From Zonotrichia leucophrys gambelii (lineage: Eukaryota > Chordata > Aves > Passeriformes > Passerellidae), in contig NC_088178.1 of NCBI RefSeq assembly GCF_028769735.1, positions 124,001 through 188,000 of the forward strand: a stretch of DNA of 64,000 nucleotides. The letters run 5' to 3'. Shown piece by piece: positions 1-13,709 of the stretch. Positions within the stretch are counted from its first letter, which is position 1. Each line of letters opens with the position of its first letter. A model generated the notes under the pieces. It saw nothing but the letters and a program-made list of their open reading frames with translations, was not told where the DNA came from and made no database searches. Made by a program: the position numbers and the translations under genes.

Positions 1-1512
1 AAACTTTGCTTAGTCTTCCATCTAGAATTGAAGTACTGCTTTGATTTCCAGAGACACTTTGAATGCATGCTGCTGTCCTAGTTTGGGCAGGGCTGTGGCC
101 AGCTCATACCCCCATCCTTGTGCAGATAATTCACAGGTAGGTGACATACAAAATCCGCATGGAACTGGTATTTTTTGGTGCCCTTGTGCATTCTCTAGTT
201 TCTGTATGGCTTTGCTGTTGCACAGAATGTCTATAAACATAACCCACAGTCACCTTTTGTACTTTCTCGTTTTCTCCCCAAACAAGAATGGTCTGGTCTG
301 GACTTCGCAGTAATCTCTGATGTACAGGCAATCTATCTCCAGTGATGCAGGAAAGGAGCCCCAGCCTCTCTTAGCGATCAGGGCTGGCTGGCAGGAAGAG
401 GCAAAGGTTCTGCCTAATGTTTAAAGGCAAAAGGACAAAACATTGCATAGATCAAAGGGACTCAATTACTCCCTTTACACAGGCAGAGGTCTTCTGTGGT
501 TTCAGGACAGTGTCAGAGCTAGAGCACCCAAAACAAAACCTGCATTTCCACCGAGTAGGGCGTGGCTGGTGATGGAAATGTCTTTTTACCTTGCAGTGCA
601 GGGGCTTGCAGCACTGCTGTCTGCATGTCCTACAGGCACAAGCTCTTTCAGTTGCTATGAAGCTTTTCAATCACTTTGAAATTCGTCCAGGAAGCAACTC
701 CTCTGTGACTCCCAGCAGCAAAGAGCAAATTGGCATTGGAGACCTTTCTCGTAGTACTTTGCTAAACTATCTCAGAGATTTGTATGTGACACTGGCAGTT
801 TTTCTGAAAGAATAATCAAAACTCCTCAAAGTGTTTAAGGAAAATATGGCAAGAATTTAAGCCTTGTGTTAGAAAAGTTGTTTGTGTCATTCCTCAGAGA
901 ATTTATTTATAAACAATGTTGTCGTACATTAACTTCTTGTGCACCCAGTCCTACCCGATCCTCTTTCTGTCTCTTGAAATGTTTAGATAGAAAATATAAA
1001 TAATCTTTTTATGCTTACTTATTGTCTGCCTCTTGCATTTACAAAGATGCAATCAAGTTTAGAGTTAAACTACAGCGCTTGTTTAAAAATGTGCTGTTTC
1101 AGGGACTCTTACGTAAATGCTACTTGGACTTTATTTTTTCTTTCTTCAAATTTTTCATTGCCCTGTCATCAATGTGGAAGGAAGATGTGTGATCAAAAAG
1201 TAATGTAGGCCCAACATATTCAGGTTAGTGTCCATCTCTGTGCTCAGATCCTATATCCACACAGATGTAGGTGTGAGGGCTGGAGAGTAGGAAAGAACTA
1301 CTTCAAGAAAGAGCTGTCTTTATCCTGGGACTGACTCAGCATTTGTAATATGTTCCTGTCCAACTCCACAGGTAGTCTCTGGAAGCCAGAATAATGTGCT
1401 GCTCAATGTGCGTAACGCTATTTGTATCCAGCTTGTGGTAACAAAAATTGCAAACCAACACTCCAAAAACCCTGAAAATCTTCAGGCCCTAAAACCATTT
1501 AGAATTACATGC

Positions 1513-1665
1513 AAAAAAAACCCAAACAAACCAAACCAAACCAACCAAACAAAAACCAAAAAATACAACAAAACAAACCCAAAACAGAAACAACAAAAAA
1601 GAACCAACAAAAACCCCAAAAACCTCACCAACAAAACCCTCAAACCCCTCATCATTGTTGAGACC
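1513..1665. repeat. A/C-rich low-complexity tract
   Basis: The plus strand is almost free of G and T for about 150 bases and contains a short (AAACC)n-like core followed by irregular runs of A and C. It may be a degenerate microsatellite or the remains of an A-rich tail. I see no element body attached on either side. Confidence 0.7.
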
Positions 1666-3879
1666 TCATGCTGATTGTACTGGGTGAAGCACAAGTTGTT
1701 GCTGCAAGGGATGCACAGGCCTTGCAACACTCCCTGGAGAGGTGACAAACGTGGCAGCCTGTTTTGTTTCTCAGCTAATTGAGCAATCACTCCTTGCCAT
1801 GGTGGAGGCAATTCCTGCCTGCTCTTGCAGCTGTGTGTGCTGGTCCTCCTGCCCCTGTCTGTCGCCACTACAGAGACCAGGGGCTCTTTCACCCTTGGTG
1901 CGTTGAATGGCGTTGAATGAGCAAAGATCCAGTGCCTGTTTCTGGGTCTGTGCACAGCCCCACGCTCGTACATCCCCTCTGCTGTCTGTCCATAGGTTTT
2001 TTCATTATGTGCCTGTATTTTGTCAGTTTCATTTGATTCTTGCAGTCTGAAGCACTAGGTTCATACATCAAAGGGAGATCCCACCTCTGGCTGAGGGGTT
2101 ATGGCCATACATGGTATTTAGATTTATAAACCCAGTAAAACTGTTGCTATTTTAAGAAGATGCTGCCAGAAGTCTGGCTCTGGCCCTCTGGAACTAGGTT
2201 TAAATAATAAGTTTTAAATGTTCCACAATGGTGACTCTATCACCCTCCAGCAGATTCTCTGTGCTGCAGCAACAGGGGCTCCAGACAAAGGCAATGGCAT
2301 TGCACCATTTTATTTTAGTCCTAAACACTCCACAAGAATTAAAAAGAAAAAGCTAAGATCTCTTAAATAATAAAAAAAAAAAAGGGAATTTGGGGAAAGT
2401 GTAAGTTATTAGCCTTGTAGTCTTTTGTGCTTTTGGAAGTCACATTTCAGCCTTTGCTCTGCAACCACAAATGCTACAGATATGTTTGAAAAAGAAAATT
2501 GAATTAGTCTTATATTTAAGCAACTGCTCCAATAGCTTATAGCTCCCATAAAGCAGAAAGGACACCAGAGAAGTTAAAAATGCTGCCCGAGTTCAATGTG
2601 CTTTTGATCAACATCTGCTTTTAAGACTTAAACTTTCACTTTCCATTTTCTTTGCCCAAACCTTGTCAAATAATCTCATCCTAGCACTGAATAGCCAGTT
2701 AATTAGCAAGGCTCTGTTTTCTGCCACTGCTCTGGTAACAGCAAGGAGTTATTTCCTCACTGCCCTGCTTTTACTGCTCTGCTCAGGAAGCTGTGACATG
2801 AGGATTTGTCATTGCCACCACGCTGACGCCACAGCTGTGCACGATGACATCTCCCAGTGAATCAAAAGGGAAAAGCAAATGCCAAAATGTGTATCCTGGG
2901 GCGCAGCACTGACTGGTTAACACCGTGTGCGTGCAAGTGTGGGACAGCTCCGAGTCACTCCTTAACCTTTCTCTCAACCACAAAAGTAGGTGGAAGCGAT
3001 GGACAGCCACCAGGTTCTGCCATGTGTTCGCACACCAACTAAATGCTGATACATGCGACACCGCCATGGAAGGAGATGCAAGAGCCTGCTCCTTTTCTGT
3101 GCAAGGAATGCCAGAGCTGGCATCCTGCCGGGGGTGAGGACGTGTGGGCGAAAGGGTGGCATTGCAACACCCTAAATATAGATGGGAAGTCCCCAGCTAC
3201 GCTGCTGTGGGACTGCATTCCAGTCTCTGACAATAGTGCATGATTTTCAGACTGCTTTTTTGCAGCATGGATCTGGGTTTGCCTCTTTCTAAAGTGCCTT
3301 GTGCTGTGCTCTTCAAGCCTTGGCTGTGCAAGCAACATTGTCATAATATAGAAACATATCCCTGACATAAAGCTGGGCAAGAACTTTCATGTTTGACTGC
3401 ATGTCCTTGTCTGTGATTAGTTAAATATGCTTGTCCTGGACTCCTGCAGTGATAATTCAGAAAGAGAACTTTTAATCACATTGATTTTTTTACCCATTGT
3501 GGATGGCTGCATTTCTGCCCCTTCCTTAGCTTGCAGAATTCAGCAGCTGGCACCACCAACTGTGTGTGCTTATGAGAGTGTACAGGGAGGACAGAGAAAA
3601 TACGAACCTCCTACGTCCTGGTTACAACCTCAGCAAAAGTCTGAGAAGTTTTTCAACTTTGCTTTAACCCATCCCTAGATCCACATGTCAACTGATCCCT
3701 GTAACTCTTAGGGGGGCTCTGCACAACGGCACACAACTTGGCTCCTTGTCTTCCTTAGCATAGCTGAAGGGAGCAAAGACAAGACGATCCCTCTCTCTTT
3801 GCGCTGTGGCAGCAAACCACTGCTTGGAGATTTGTTGCAAGCAGGCCATCAGCTCTAGTAATCACTCAGCCTAATTTCT

Positions 3880-4029
3880 TTCTCTTTTTCTTCTTTTTCT
3901 TTTTTTTTCTTTTTCTTTTTCTTTTTCTTTTTCTTTTTCTTTTTCTTTTTCTTTTTCTTTTTCTTTTTCTTTTTCTTTTTCTTTTTCTTTTTCTTTTTCT
4001 TTTTCTTTTTCTTTTTCTTTTTCTTTTTC
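3880..4029. repeat. (CTTTTT)n hexanucleotide microsatellite
   Basis: About 20 near-perfect copies of CTTTTT run from roughly 3908 to 4028, preceded by an imperfect pyrimidine-rich lead-in. On the minus strand the unit reads GAAAAA, which gives an apparent Lys-Glu repeat protein; this is a by-product of the 6-bp period. A polypurine/polypyrimidine tract of this length can form triplex DNA and varies in length through slippage. Confidence 0.92.
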
Positions 4030-4308
4030 ATCTAACCTGTCATATCTTAAAGCTGTTGATACTTTCAGCTTCTGGATGATCCAGAGTTTAATTACAGAGT
4101 GTGCAAGGACATGTTCTCTCTTGTTTGCTTTAGATGTGCCTCCCAGCAGATGTAGTTGGGTGCCAGACACTTCCCGCATTGTGTGAAGCAGGGAGGGCTC
4201 GTTTTGTTGATTTTTTTTTTTTAACTCCTCTGCACTATTTGCAAAATTATACACAGGCCCCTCTGCCACTTTTTTTCTTGGCTTAAAATATTAAAACCTG
4301 TAAAAACT

Positions 4309-4374
4309 CAAGAGGGATTTCACACCTTGTATCCCCAGCTGGCTGTTGGGGTACAAGGTGTGAAATCACTCTTG
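4309..4374. other. Near-perfect inverted repeat, pre-miRNA-sized hairpin
   Basis: The arms are 4309-4337 and 4347-4374, with a 9-base loop at 4338-4346. I pair 28 of the arm positions with one mismatch and one bulged T; the shared core is TTTCACACCTTGTA. The size, about 66 bases with a small loop, resembles a miRNA precursor or the centre of a small palindromic transposon. I do not recognise it as a known miRNA, and the sequence alone gives no evidence of transcription. Confidence 0.55.
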
Positions 4375-7300
4375 GGGACAGACCCTCTGCCAGCTCCCAG
4401 GGCAGCGTGGACATGAACATCGGTCTGATTTCACAATCCAGGGCTTTCTGCTTTTCGTCCCGTTCCCATGGGCTTTTCTGTGGGAAACAAATCTCTGGAA
4501 AAGGAAAGTTGTCTGCTGTGGTAACGGGATTTTTCTTAAGTGCTGGCTGCTGAAGGCAGCAGGAGCACAGGGAAGCTAAAATTGCTTTTGAGAGCTGTTC
4601 TAATGTCTCCTGGGCATTTTGTACGTCTCTCTATTTTCCACCTCCTCCCAGTAATGTATGGCAATAAAATGAGATCTAGTGTTAGGAAATTGCTTTAGAG
4701 TTAGCTCGGGTTTGTCCTAGATTTAAAGTGATTCCTGAATATTTGTGTTCCTGGAACCTTATTCCATATGAAAGTCCATTTTAGCTTAATGTATTTCCCT
4801 GAATAGGCTAAACTAAAAGGAAAGGAAAAGACAGCTGGGTACCAGCACCTGAATATTTCTATTATGGGCTGAATATCCTGGCTTATTTTATTTCACATTT
4901 CTTATTCCAGCAAATTCTCTGATGAAAAAAATATTAGTGGAACTGTGGAAAGAATTAAATCCCTTTTTTTCCAGTAAATCAAGTCATCACTGTAACCTCA
5001 TTGAATTGCTTCATATTTTCCCAGACTAAGGGACTGAGAGGATATTTTGGATAGAAAATTCTGTTACGCTGATGATTATAAAATGCCAGTCTTTAACCAA
5101 CCATCTCTTTTTAGCAAAATCCTATACTCTGTTTAAAAGACCTCATTTTAGTTTGAGAAGCAAGAAAGATACAGCAACAACTTCTCTTTTTGTAACAAAA
5201 ATGTGCTAACCTTGTTGCAGGGCAGAGTCAAGTCAAAGCCAGGGTGTATTTTCTTATTTCTTTGTATTTGTCCCCAAAATGAGGTTTCTCATCTCCATTT
5301 CTCACATGCCCTTGCAGGTGCCCGGGCACACGGGAAGCTGAAAGATCTTTGTGTCACCCACCTTTTCCCCAGACTTTAATTAATAAACATGGTCACCATT
5401 TATCAGGCACAACTTCTCAGCAAATATCTTTCTGGAGGAAAACCCACAAATCTGCAGAACTGGAAAGCTGATGTTGGCTGCTAACTGCAGGTAGAGTAGA
5501 GAGAAAAGCTTTTTGATAACCTGGAGCTGCTCCAAGACAGGATGAAAGGTGCTTCTGCTGCCAGGGCTGTCCATCATCACACCACACCTGCTATGAAAAC
5601 GTGGCAAGCTTTTCTTCAAGAGGCTAGGTTTTAAGTGACAACTTTGAGTTTGCACATATGCCAAATTAACTCAAAACTAATGGCCCAGAACTTAGTACAA
5701 CAATTGTGCTTAATGTTGCAGAACAAAACCTTCCCTTTTATGTCCAGAGTAATACTTTTTTTCCTGAAACAGTGTTGGTTAGTCTTGAATATCAAAGGAT
5801 TGTAAGCACAAGTATAATGTATGCATTTAAATTGATCTAGTTTCTTGTGCCCTTTGTTGAGCCTTTCCTAACACCCAGTGTTGCATTGCTTCAATTTTTT
5901 GTCTTTTCAGCTTTAATTTTAAAAATAAAAAAATAAATAACTCCCTCTTCAATTTAGCTGCATGCTTATGAAATCTCTGTACACATGGTCAGATGGAGCA
6001 ATGAGAAAAGGTGGAGTTAACGCTTCTGTGGCTGATTGCCTGATTTGCATTTCAGGCTTTTCTGAAGGGCTAAACTTGAGGGGAATATCTATTTATTCAA
6101 AAGAGTTGCAATCTCATATATGTTTTATTTTAATATTAAAGAACACTTGTATTTTAAACATGTATCTGCCCATGGCGGGGGGGGGGGAATGAGGTGATCT
6201 TAAAGTTCCCAACCCAAACCATTCTGTGGTTTTATGACAAATGAAGGAAAGCTTTGAAGCTGAGACTTTCCAGCAGAGCTGTAGGTCTTGGAGTGCTTGA
6301 TCCTTACCCTGCAAGAAAGCAAGAGGGCATTGCTGCAGGTGTGATGTGACTGAAGTGACGTTAGCTGAGCTTCCAAAACCAGTTTGAGACAAAACCTGAC
6401 TTCTTGTGAAAGGTTAATTGGGATTAATATAAATGCTGCTTGTGTGAGGAATCTATTTTGGAAAACACCAGATGCTCTTCCTGGGAGGAAGGTGGCGGCT
6501 GCCAAGGTTAATGGAAAGAAAGCTGTGCTGCAGCTCAAGATGTGCCCGTTAGCAGCTGCCGTCATTTGGTGATATGGAAAAGTTACATTTCAAAGGCATT
6601 TCAAACTAGAAACCTGGTTTGAAATGTGGCTCCAAGGTCTCACAGTTATTTTCTGTACATCAGATCCAGCTCTTAGCTATCAAGGACAGATTGGGTTCTT
6701 TCTTCATAAAAGGATGACAGAGGGAAAAAATACCTGGTATTGCTGATATTATTTGCTCCTGCCAAGGGGAAAATGTGGGTGAAAAGGATTCCCTGAGTTT
6801 TGTAATACTGCAGCTATGGCAGTAAATAGAAACGGTAGCTGGGGAAGACTTTAGGAATAGAAATAATTGTCATCAGTTTTCAGGCTCTGGGAAAGGGAAA
6901 TAATCTGCTGTGTCAGTTTATCCAAGTCTTTCGGCATTCCTGAAACTGCATCAGGGATCAATCATAGCACTGCCTTACTTCAACCCCATTTTCAAGTAAT
7001 GCATCTCTGCCTCTTTGGGAGAGACTAAAGTAGGAAATACTGGTTAGTTAGGAACATACAAGTGCTGTAAATAAAATTTCCTTGAAACTTGAGCACATTT
7101 AGGTGCAAGTTGAAGCTGTTCAAGCAAGAGCAGTTAAAGTGCTTGCTTCAATTAAAATTGTTTGGCCCCAGTCAAAATGTAACCAGTAACTACAGTCAAT
7201 AATAACATCAGCTACAGCTGCTGTTGCTGAGCTGTACCTGCTGCCAGTAAACCACTTTCTGTGTTATGAGTAGTGCCTGAGAGGGGCAGAATAGTTATAA

Positions 7301-10300
7301 ACTCTGCAGGAAGAAAGATGCAGCAACAGAGTAAGTTAGAACTAACCCTCACCTCAAATATACTGGGTCCTTGAGTAAATCAGTATGATCCTAACTAGTT
7401 TGGGAAGGTATCACTGCTTGGCGAAAGCAGGAAAAAAAAGCTGGCTACTTAAATCACTTAAAACAGTCTCCTGGCAGCAGATTCGTAGTCTGATATTTTC
7501 CTAAAAATCAATACACTGTAGGCAGTGTATCCTATTCCATAACAGCATGAGTTTTACTTGTTCTGGAAACTGCTCGTCGTCAGAAAGCCACTAAATAAAT
7601 GAAGATGTACTGCTGGAAGATATGAATTTCCATCAGCGCTTTTCCAGCCCCGTTTGGAAGCCAGGTGGGCTGCTTTTGGAAAAGGATGGTAATGCTCTGA
7701 ACAGCTTTGTGCATTGACACTTTTGCCCATTTGAATTACACCAGTGACTCAGGTCAGGTCACGTTACAAATGTACTAAAATTATTTCCAGGCCATAATTG
7801 AACCTTGTACCTCTGATTTTACACCAGTAGGTGCTCAGGTGATCTGTAAAATTAAAATATTTGTTGGATGTTAAACCAGCCAACCAGCCCTTCTCTTTCT
7901 TAATGAATGACCCGAGATGTCCCTTCTCTGTTTGAACACCACCATATTCACAGTTTTGCTGGTGATATCCATTTCAGCTGCCCCCACAGTCTGTAAATAT
8001 CTCCTGAGGTTCTGCCCTGTGACCGGTCTCATTGGGTTATCAAGGAAAGGGGGGCAGAAAATCAAGAATGCCATTTCCAGATGGATAGCATTCCTTGTGA
8101 AGATGCACCAAAGCAAGGTGGAGGTGGAGTCTAAAGGGAAAAGTATGACAAAGCGGTGATGAGGGACTTGAACCTCAACGTCAGTCAGCCACACCTTCCT
8201 GTATCTCAGGCCATGTCTCACCAGTGTGTCCCTCTCTTCCCTGTCACCCTTGTTTAGCATCTGGGTGGCTGCAGGCTAAGTTGGATCAGTGATCTGATTC
8301 TGTGGAAAACAAATCCACCAAAAAAAGAACAGTTTCCTGCCTGACCAGCTTGCTCATCCAGGTCCACAGCAGCTGCACAGCTGCTAAATCAGATGCAAGG
8401 GCAGTGAGGGACAGGCAGGGAGGGGGGGGAGTGTGGCAGTGTGACCATCCTGCTTCTCGGGAAAGCAGCTGCTCTGGGTGCGTCAGACACAGCGTAACGA
8501 GAGACACATCCTTCGTTTGTCTGAGCAGAGTTCCCTGAATCCATGCAGCTAGCAACACCCTATGGAAAGCTCACTGAAGAGTGCTGATGCTGTCCCAGCA
8601 CAGGCATATCCTGTGCCCTGTCAGTCCCCTGGTGTGGTGGGACTGGGGAGGATATGACCAAGCAGCTGTCACCCAGCTGGTGATGTCACTCCAGGTCCTT
8701 TGATACACATGTTAACAGCATGGTGAGATTTAAAAAAGCTGCACCAATGTGGCTGGGGTAAACTGCTATTAAAGTAACCCTGTGTATTCATTTGTGGTTA
8801 TGTCAGTTCTGCAAGTGACTTGTTGCCGGAAAAAGTAATTTAGGCCATACTAAGTCCCACAGGCACAAGCTATGCTTTGTTGTCTGCAAAGCAGCAAAGC
8901 AGCTGCATTATTTCTACCCTTGGGGAGCGCAAGCTCCCCTTTATCTGAAGGGGGGAACATTTCCTCTCTTCTGGCAGTCTGCTCTCAGCTGCATCCACGC
9001 TTCCTTAGTGACAGTTCTTCCACTCTCCTGTGTTGTCTGTGGCACTGAGACCCCATGCAAAACCTGCAGCTGATATGTTCTTTGCTTGTAAATAGTACTT
9101 TGTTCCCCTCATGTTTGATTGTTTCTGGTGGCATTGATTCCTGTCCCTCCGGCTGTCACGAGCAGCACTTGCCTGAGCCCAGCCCTGCCCCCAGGCAGCT
9201 GCAGGGCAATACTCCCCCATCCTGTGCTTACTCAGAGGAGCTGCTGCTGTCTTTGGTCACTATTTCCGAACTTGTTGGCTGCCATCATCGTTAGTCACTT
9301 ACTATTTCCTGGTGGAAAACATGTTCCACAGGGACTCCTTTCCAAGTCCATGCTAATTCTACCTGTTCATGTGGAAACAGGGGATGACTGCCGTCCTGAG
9401 CCTGACCCTGAAACCTTCACTCAGTGGTGATTCACGGGGCTGAAGCAAGTGCTTGGCAGGTTGTTCCCCTCACTAGTGGCCAGCCATCTTCTGCAAAGTC
9501 CTGTTTTGACCATGCTGCCAGCCAAGTGGTTGGCTTGGTGGGAATGCTCTGTCTTCCCTAGGGAATCCACTTCCTGTGCCAGGGGCGCTTCTCTTCAATC
9601 CCAGTACTCCTGTAATTAAGCTAGGCTGCTGGGCTGGAGTAATACTCCTGTTCTAAAAAGTGTACCAGTGGCTGCTGCAGGGGTGTTTCAGAGAGACTCA
9701 CCATCCTCTGGGGTTTCTAGGTGCTATCTTTAGGAGCTAGCTATTATGGGTATAATTCCTGCTTTGCTGTTTCAGTTATACTCCATAAACTGAGATTTTC
9801 TGGATGCTCTAGATTGATATAATTGCCCCACACATAACTGAGGATCTGTGTTTAATATTTCCTAACATATCATTCTAGGTCTTACGTACATCCCTTAACT
9901 AACAATCAATGATTTGGTTTCCCCATCTCTATCACAGAGTGAGGCCATGGGGATGAACCAGGGGTGTCAAGGCCCTGGTTCAAAGGAGGCTGGAGAAGGG
10001 CTCTGGCTATCCCTGGATGCAGGATATCCCACTGACGGTCAGCTGGGCAATGCTGAGCTGGTTTTCTCTCTGCAAACTCTTAACTCTGCTCAGGGCAGGA
10101 GTTCCATGCTGCTCTGGGGTTATTTGGCAGCAGATCCAACACTGTGAATTTTCAAACCCTTGATGAACACCACAAAAAATAGACTTTGCTCAAGTAGGCT
10201 TTACGTAATAATTAGTCTTGGTTAAATGCAGCAGGCATGTTGCAGGACAGGTGCATCAGCCAGGATGTGGGCTGCAAATCATTTAGTTGCTTCTTGCTGC

Positions 10301-13300
10301 TTCCTTCAATACTAGGCATTGTCATTAGTTTGTTGCCCTGATAAATGTTTGGTTTTCTCACAGGAATGAAATTACTGATAACTGTGGTGTCCAATAGAGC
10401 TGATAAAGAAGCATATTTCTTCCTATTCCAGCCATGAAAAGGGAAGGCAGGTGTAAGCCCCTTTCAGGAGGTTCTCCCAAAATTAGCATCCTTGAAAAAA
10501 AAACTATAAAGAGATTTACTAAAGTTCTTGCATATGAGACCTTCTCCAAAAGTTGCAGGGCAGGGGCAGACCAAGAGACTTTTCAGTGTGCAAAAGCTGC
10601 TTGCTCCAGAGCACAGTGGGGTTTATACCACTGTGATTTTTTGTTTGTTTGTTTTTATAAGGAAACATACAAAAGGAGAAACTGTTTACAAGTTTGTGTT
10701 TCAGAACATCACACTTCAGAGACATTGTGGGCTCAAACAGCTGCAAGACAGCTACCCAACCCCTTCTGACAGCCAGCTCTGTGCAGCACTTTGTGTTTCG
10801 CTCTAAAAGAAGTGAAGCCAGAAGCCTTTATTGGGATATTCTGTATATTTGCAGTAGTGACCTATGCTTTCACACAGGCATTAGCCTGTTGGAACATGCG
10901 TAATCTCCACAGCATCACAGAGCTGCAGCCAGCGGGACTGTGTAACTATGTCACTGCACTCTGACCTCCACAGGGCTCTGTGACTCTCTGCTCCTGAAGT
11001 CACGGCTGATCTCTCCCTCAGCTCTCAACTGTGACCCATTTACGCTGCACATTTATCTGGCATTTTCATCTTGAATTGCTTCTGGCTGCTGAGCAAGCCG
11101 GTCTCTCGTTTAGAAAACAGAAGGACTCGGCTCCGAAAGCCAGCAGTCTGCAGGGGGGACAAGGAACAAAAATGACATCTCGGTGTGCCGATGGCAGCCA
11201 AAGGCACTGTGTGCTATCCTGCCTGGCAAGCACTCCTCCCTGTGTGCTGACGCCTAGACCCAGCCCACAGCAGGTATCAGAGACAGCAAACAGCAGAAAC
11301 CAAGCTCTGCCAACAGCCGTGCTTGGGCTGGGCAGGTGCCAGGCAGGGCAGCCACACCCGGCACAGAATCTCCCTGACGCGGTACGGAGACTGCTGAGAG
11401 CGGGGAAGCTGCCAAGCTCTGCACATGCCGCAGCTGGGATGGCCCCGGGACACTGGGGATGGCTCTCCCCCAGTGCCCCTTCGCCTCCCAGGCTCAGCCC
11501 CACTGGCTCTGGCCGCTCCCATCGAACCCGCTAATCCCAAAGGCCTTTAAAAGTAATAGTCAAATCAAGAGGGTGCCAGCACAGCCCCTCTGCTGTGCTC
11601 CTGGTATTTCCATTTCCCTTGGACGCCCACAAAGGCAAAGGGTGTTCAGCTCATTAAACTGCCCACTCTGCTCCTGAATGTCTTTTCCATATTGGACAGC
11701 TGACTTTCCGAGCCCTGTAAAAATCATAATAGTACCACGTCCGCTTGAAGCCCAAAGGCAGGCTCCCATCCAAAAAGCCAACAAGCTGCTCTCTAGTCTA
11801 AATCTGTAACACAGAAACACAACTTATTCCATGAGATCCCAAGTGGGAAAACTGGCTGGGAAACTTAAGTACTAATTTATGTCAATTAGATTATCTAGAA
11901 TGAAATATTTAATATTTTTAATGGAACATTTTTTAATTGATGCTCATGGGTACTTTGTAGCTGTTGGAAACTCTGATCCAAATGATTATTTCAATGAAAG
12001 ATTGCCAAAGGACTCACATTTGAAACTCCTTCATAAGTTAACAGTGGGACTGTTTTCCCTGGGCTGACCAGCCCTCGTTTCCCAGTCAGGGCACTCAGGG
12101 TAATGCCAATTAGCACAGCTACAGAACTCAATGAGGCAAATTGCTGAGGGTGTTCGCCACAAATCTGAGTGTGGAGCCCCCTCAGAAACAGTCTGAGCTG
12201 ATGGGTTCATATGGATGGCCCAGGAACTTTCAGAAAAGGATATCTGCATATTTGTGTCAGGACCCTAAGGTTTAACTGCCCTGCCCAGTCCCTCCTGTAC
12301 TCCCTACCTGCTGCCCATTGGAGGGGTCTCCATTTAAGCTCAGCCTTGAGATGCCTCTGTTTCCCCCTGTGAATGCTGCTGTAGGTGCAGCCTCCCATAC
12401 AGCTCTTGCTCCCAGATGGATAAACGTCCTAAGCTGTAGATAAGGCAGACAGGTCTGCCACCAGCCTCATTTCTGGCCTGTCTCTGCAATGCACCTTGCA
12501 TTGATGTAGAAGCCTTGTGGCTCTCTGGCACATGTTAGCTGTGCCACCTGAAGGAAATTGAATTTGAAATGCTCTCCCAGCTTCTGACCAGATTTTCCCT
12601 CTTGAATCACAGGAAGACCAAAAAAAAGAAGACCCTAAAACTATTTCTAAAGGTCACGGTTCTTCTCTGTTCAAGTTGCCAAATCAGAAAGTCCCATCTG
12701 AGAAACCCTTTCACACACATACATGTGTGCCTATACAACCCTTTAAATCATCATTAGTGTCCCCTTTTCCAAAGGAAGAGATGCAATTTCAAGTGGAGAA
12801 GCAGATTGATTGTATTTATAGTCTGGTTTTATTTTTCAGCCACAATATACAAATCTGTGGAGCAAGATCCCTGCACTATCATTTGTTTTCTGCATGGCAT
12901 TGCTTTCCCATTCTCCTGGAGTGGTGAATCATCCTCACTGCTGAGCTCACCCTGCTTTCAGAGGCCCTCTCCAGTCTTTGCGCCACAGAGCACTTGATGA
13001 GGGTCAGCAGCCTTGGTGTTGTTCTTTAGAAGGTTAATTTACACGCTGCCTCTTGGCAGCACAGAGGACTCCTTCAGCTTGCCCTGTGCTGTGGTGTCTA
13101 GGCAAGCCCTTCAAAACCCAAATTGTTGCTGGATGCGGTCAGTTAAAACTCCTGACCTAGTTTCTCAAAATGATGTGGATGGCTTAAAAAATTACATTTA
13201 CTGCTTTTTTAAATGATTGTGTAGTCTTTGCTTCAAGTTCTTGTTTGAGGAATTGCTAGAGATACTCCAGTTGCAATTATGAATTTCTCTTCATTGTCAT

Positions 13301-13528
13301 AAAGGTGACAGGTGTATTTTTATGTGATACATGATCAAGGAAACTGCTTGCCTCTAGCAGCTAGGAAAAATACCAACTATTTTGACACTGTGATTTAAAA
13401 ACAGTCGTATGTGGATAGTTAGAAGTTGCTGTTATTCCAGATTTGCTGGGTCTCAAAGGCAAAGAGTTCAAGGTACTGAAGTCTGTGCTAAAAGCTTTCT
13501 AGCATAAATTCCTGTACAAAAGCTGCAG

Positions 13529-13709
13529 GAGCAGCAGCAGCAGCTGCTACCTGGCATAGAGTCCCTGGCATAGAGTCCAAAGTTCTGAGAAGGAGCAGCA
13601 GCAGCAGGCTTCTTTCTTCTTGATGACGATGATGATCATGGAGAAGAAGAACAAGCAGCAGCAGCAGGAGGAATAACAGCCATTTTTCTTTTTCTTCTTC
13701 TTCTTCTTC
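13529..13709. repeat. Cluster of interspersed trinucleotide repeats
   Basis: Within 180 bases there are several short triplet runs: GCA at 13529-13545, 13593-13606 and 13654-13667, GAT near 13621-13637, GAA near 13640-13649 and TTC at 13686-13709. A perfect 14-bp tandem duplication (CTGGCATAGAGTCC, twice) lies at 13551-13578. The minus-strand open frame with Leu and Glu runs follows from the triplet periodicity and has no recognisable domain. Confidence 0.8.

Noticed and set aside
3871..4269. Minus-strand frame with a long Lys-Glu repeat
   Set aside because: It is the translation of the (GAAAAA)n microsatellite, with no domain on either side.
7871..8260. Frames on both strands (129 and 80 codons) that at first looked like a retroelement remnant
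   Set aside because: I could not match either to a reverse transcriptase, gag or transposase motif, so no element is called.
11031..11534. Open frames of 145-167 codons on both strands in a GC-rich patch
   Set aside because: Both strands are open at once, which reflects base composition. No signature motif or exon boundary is visible.
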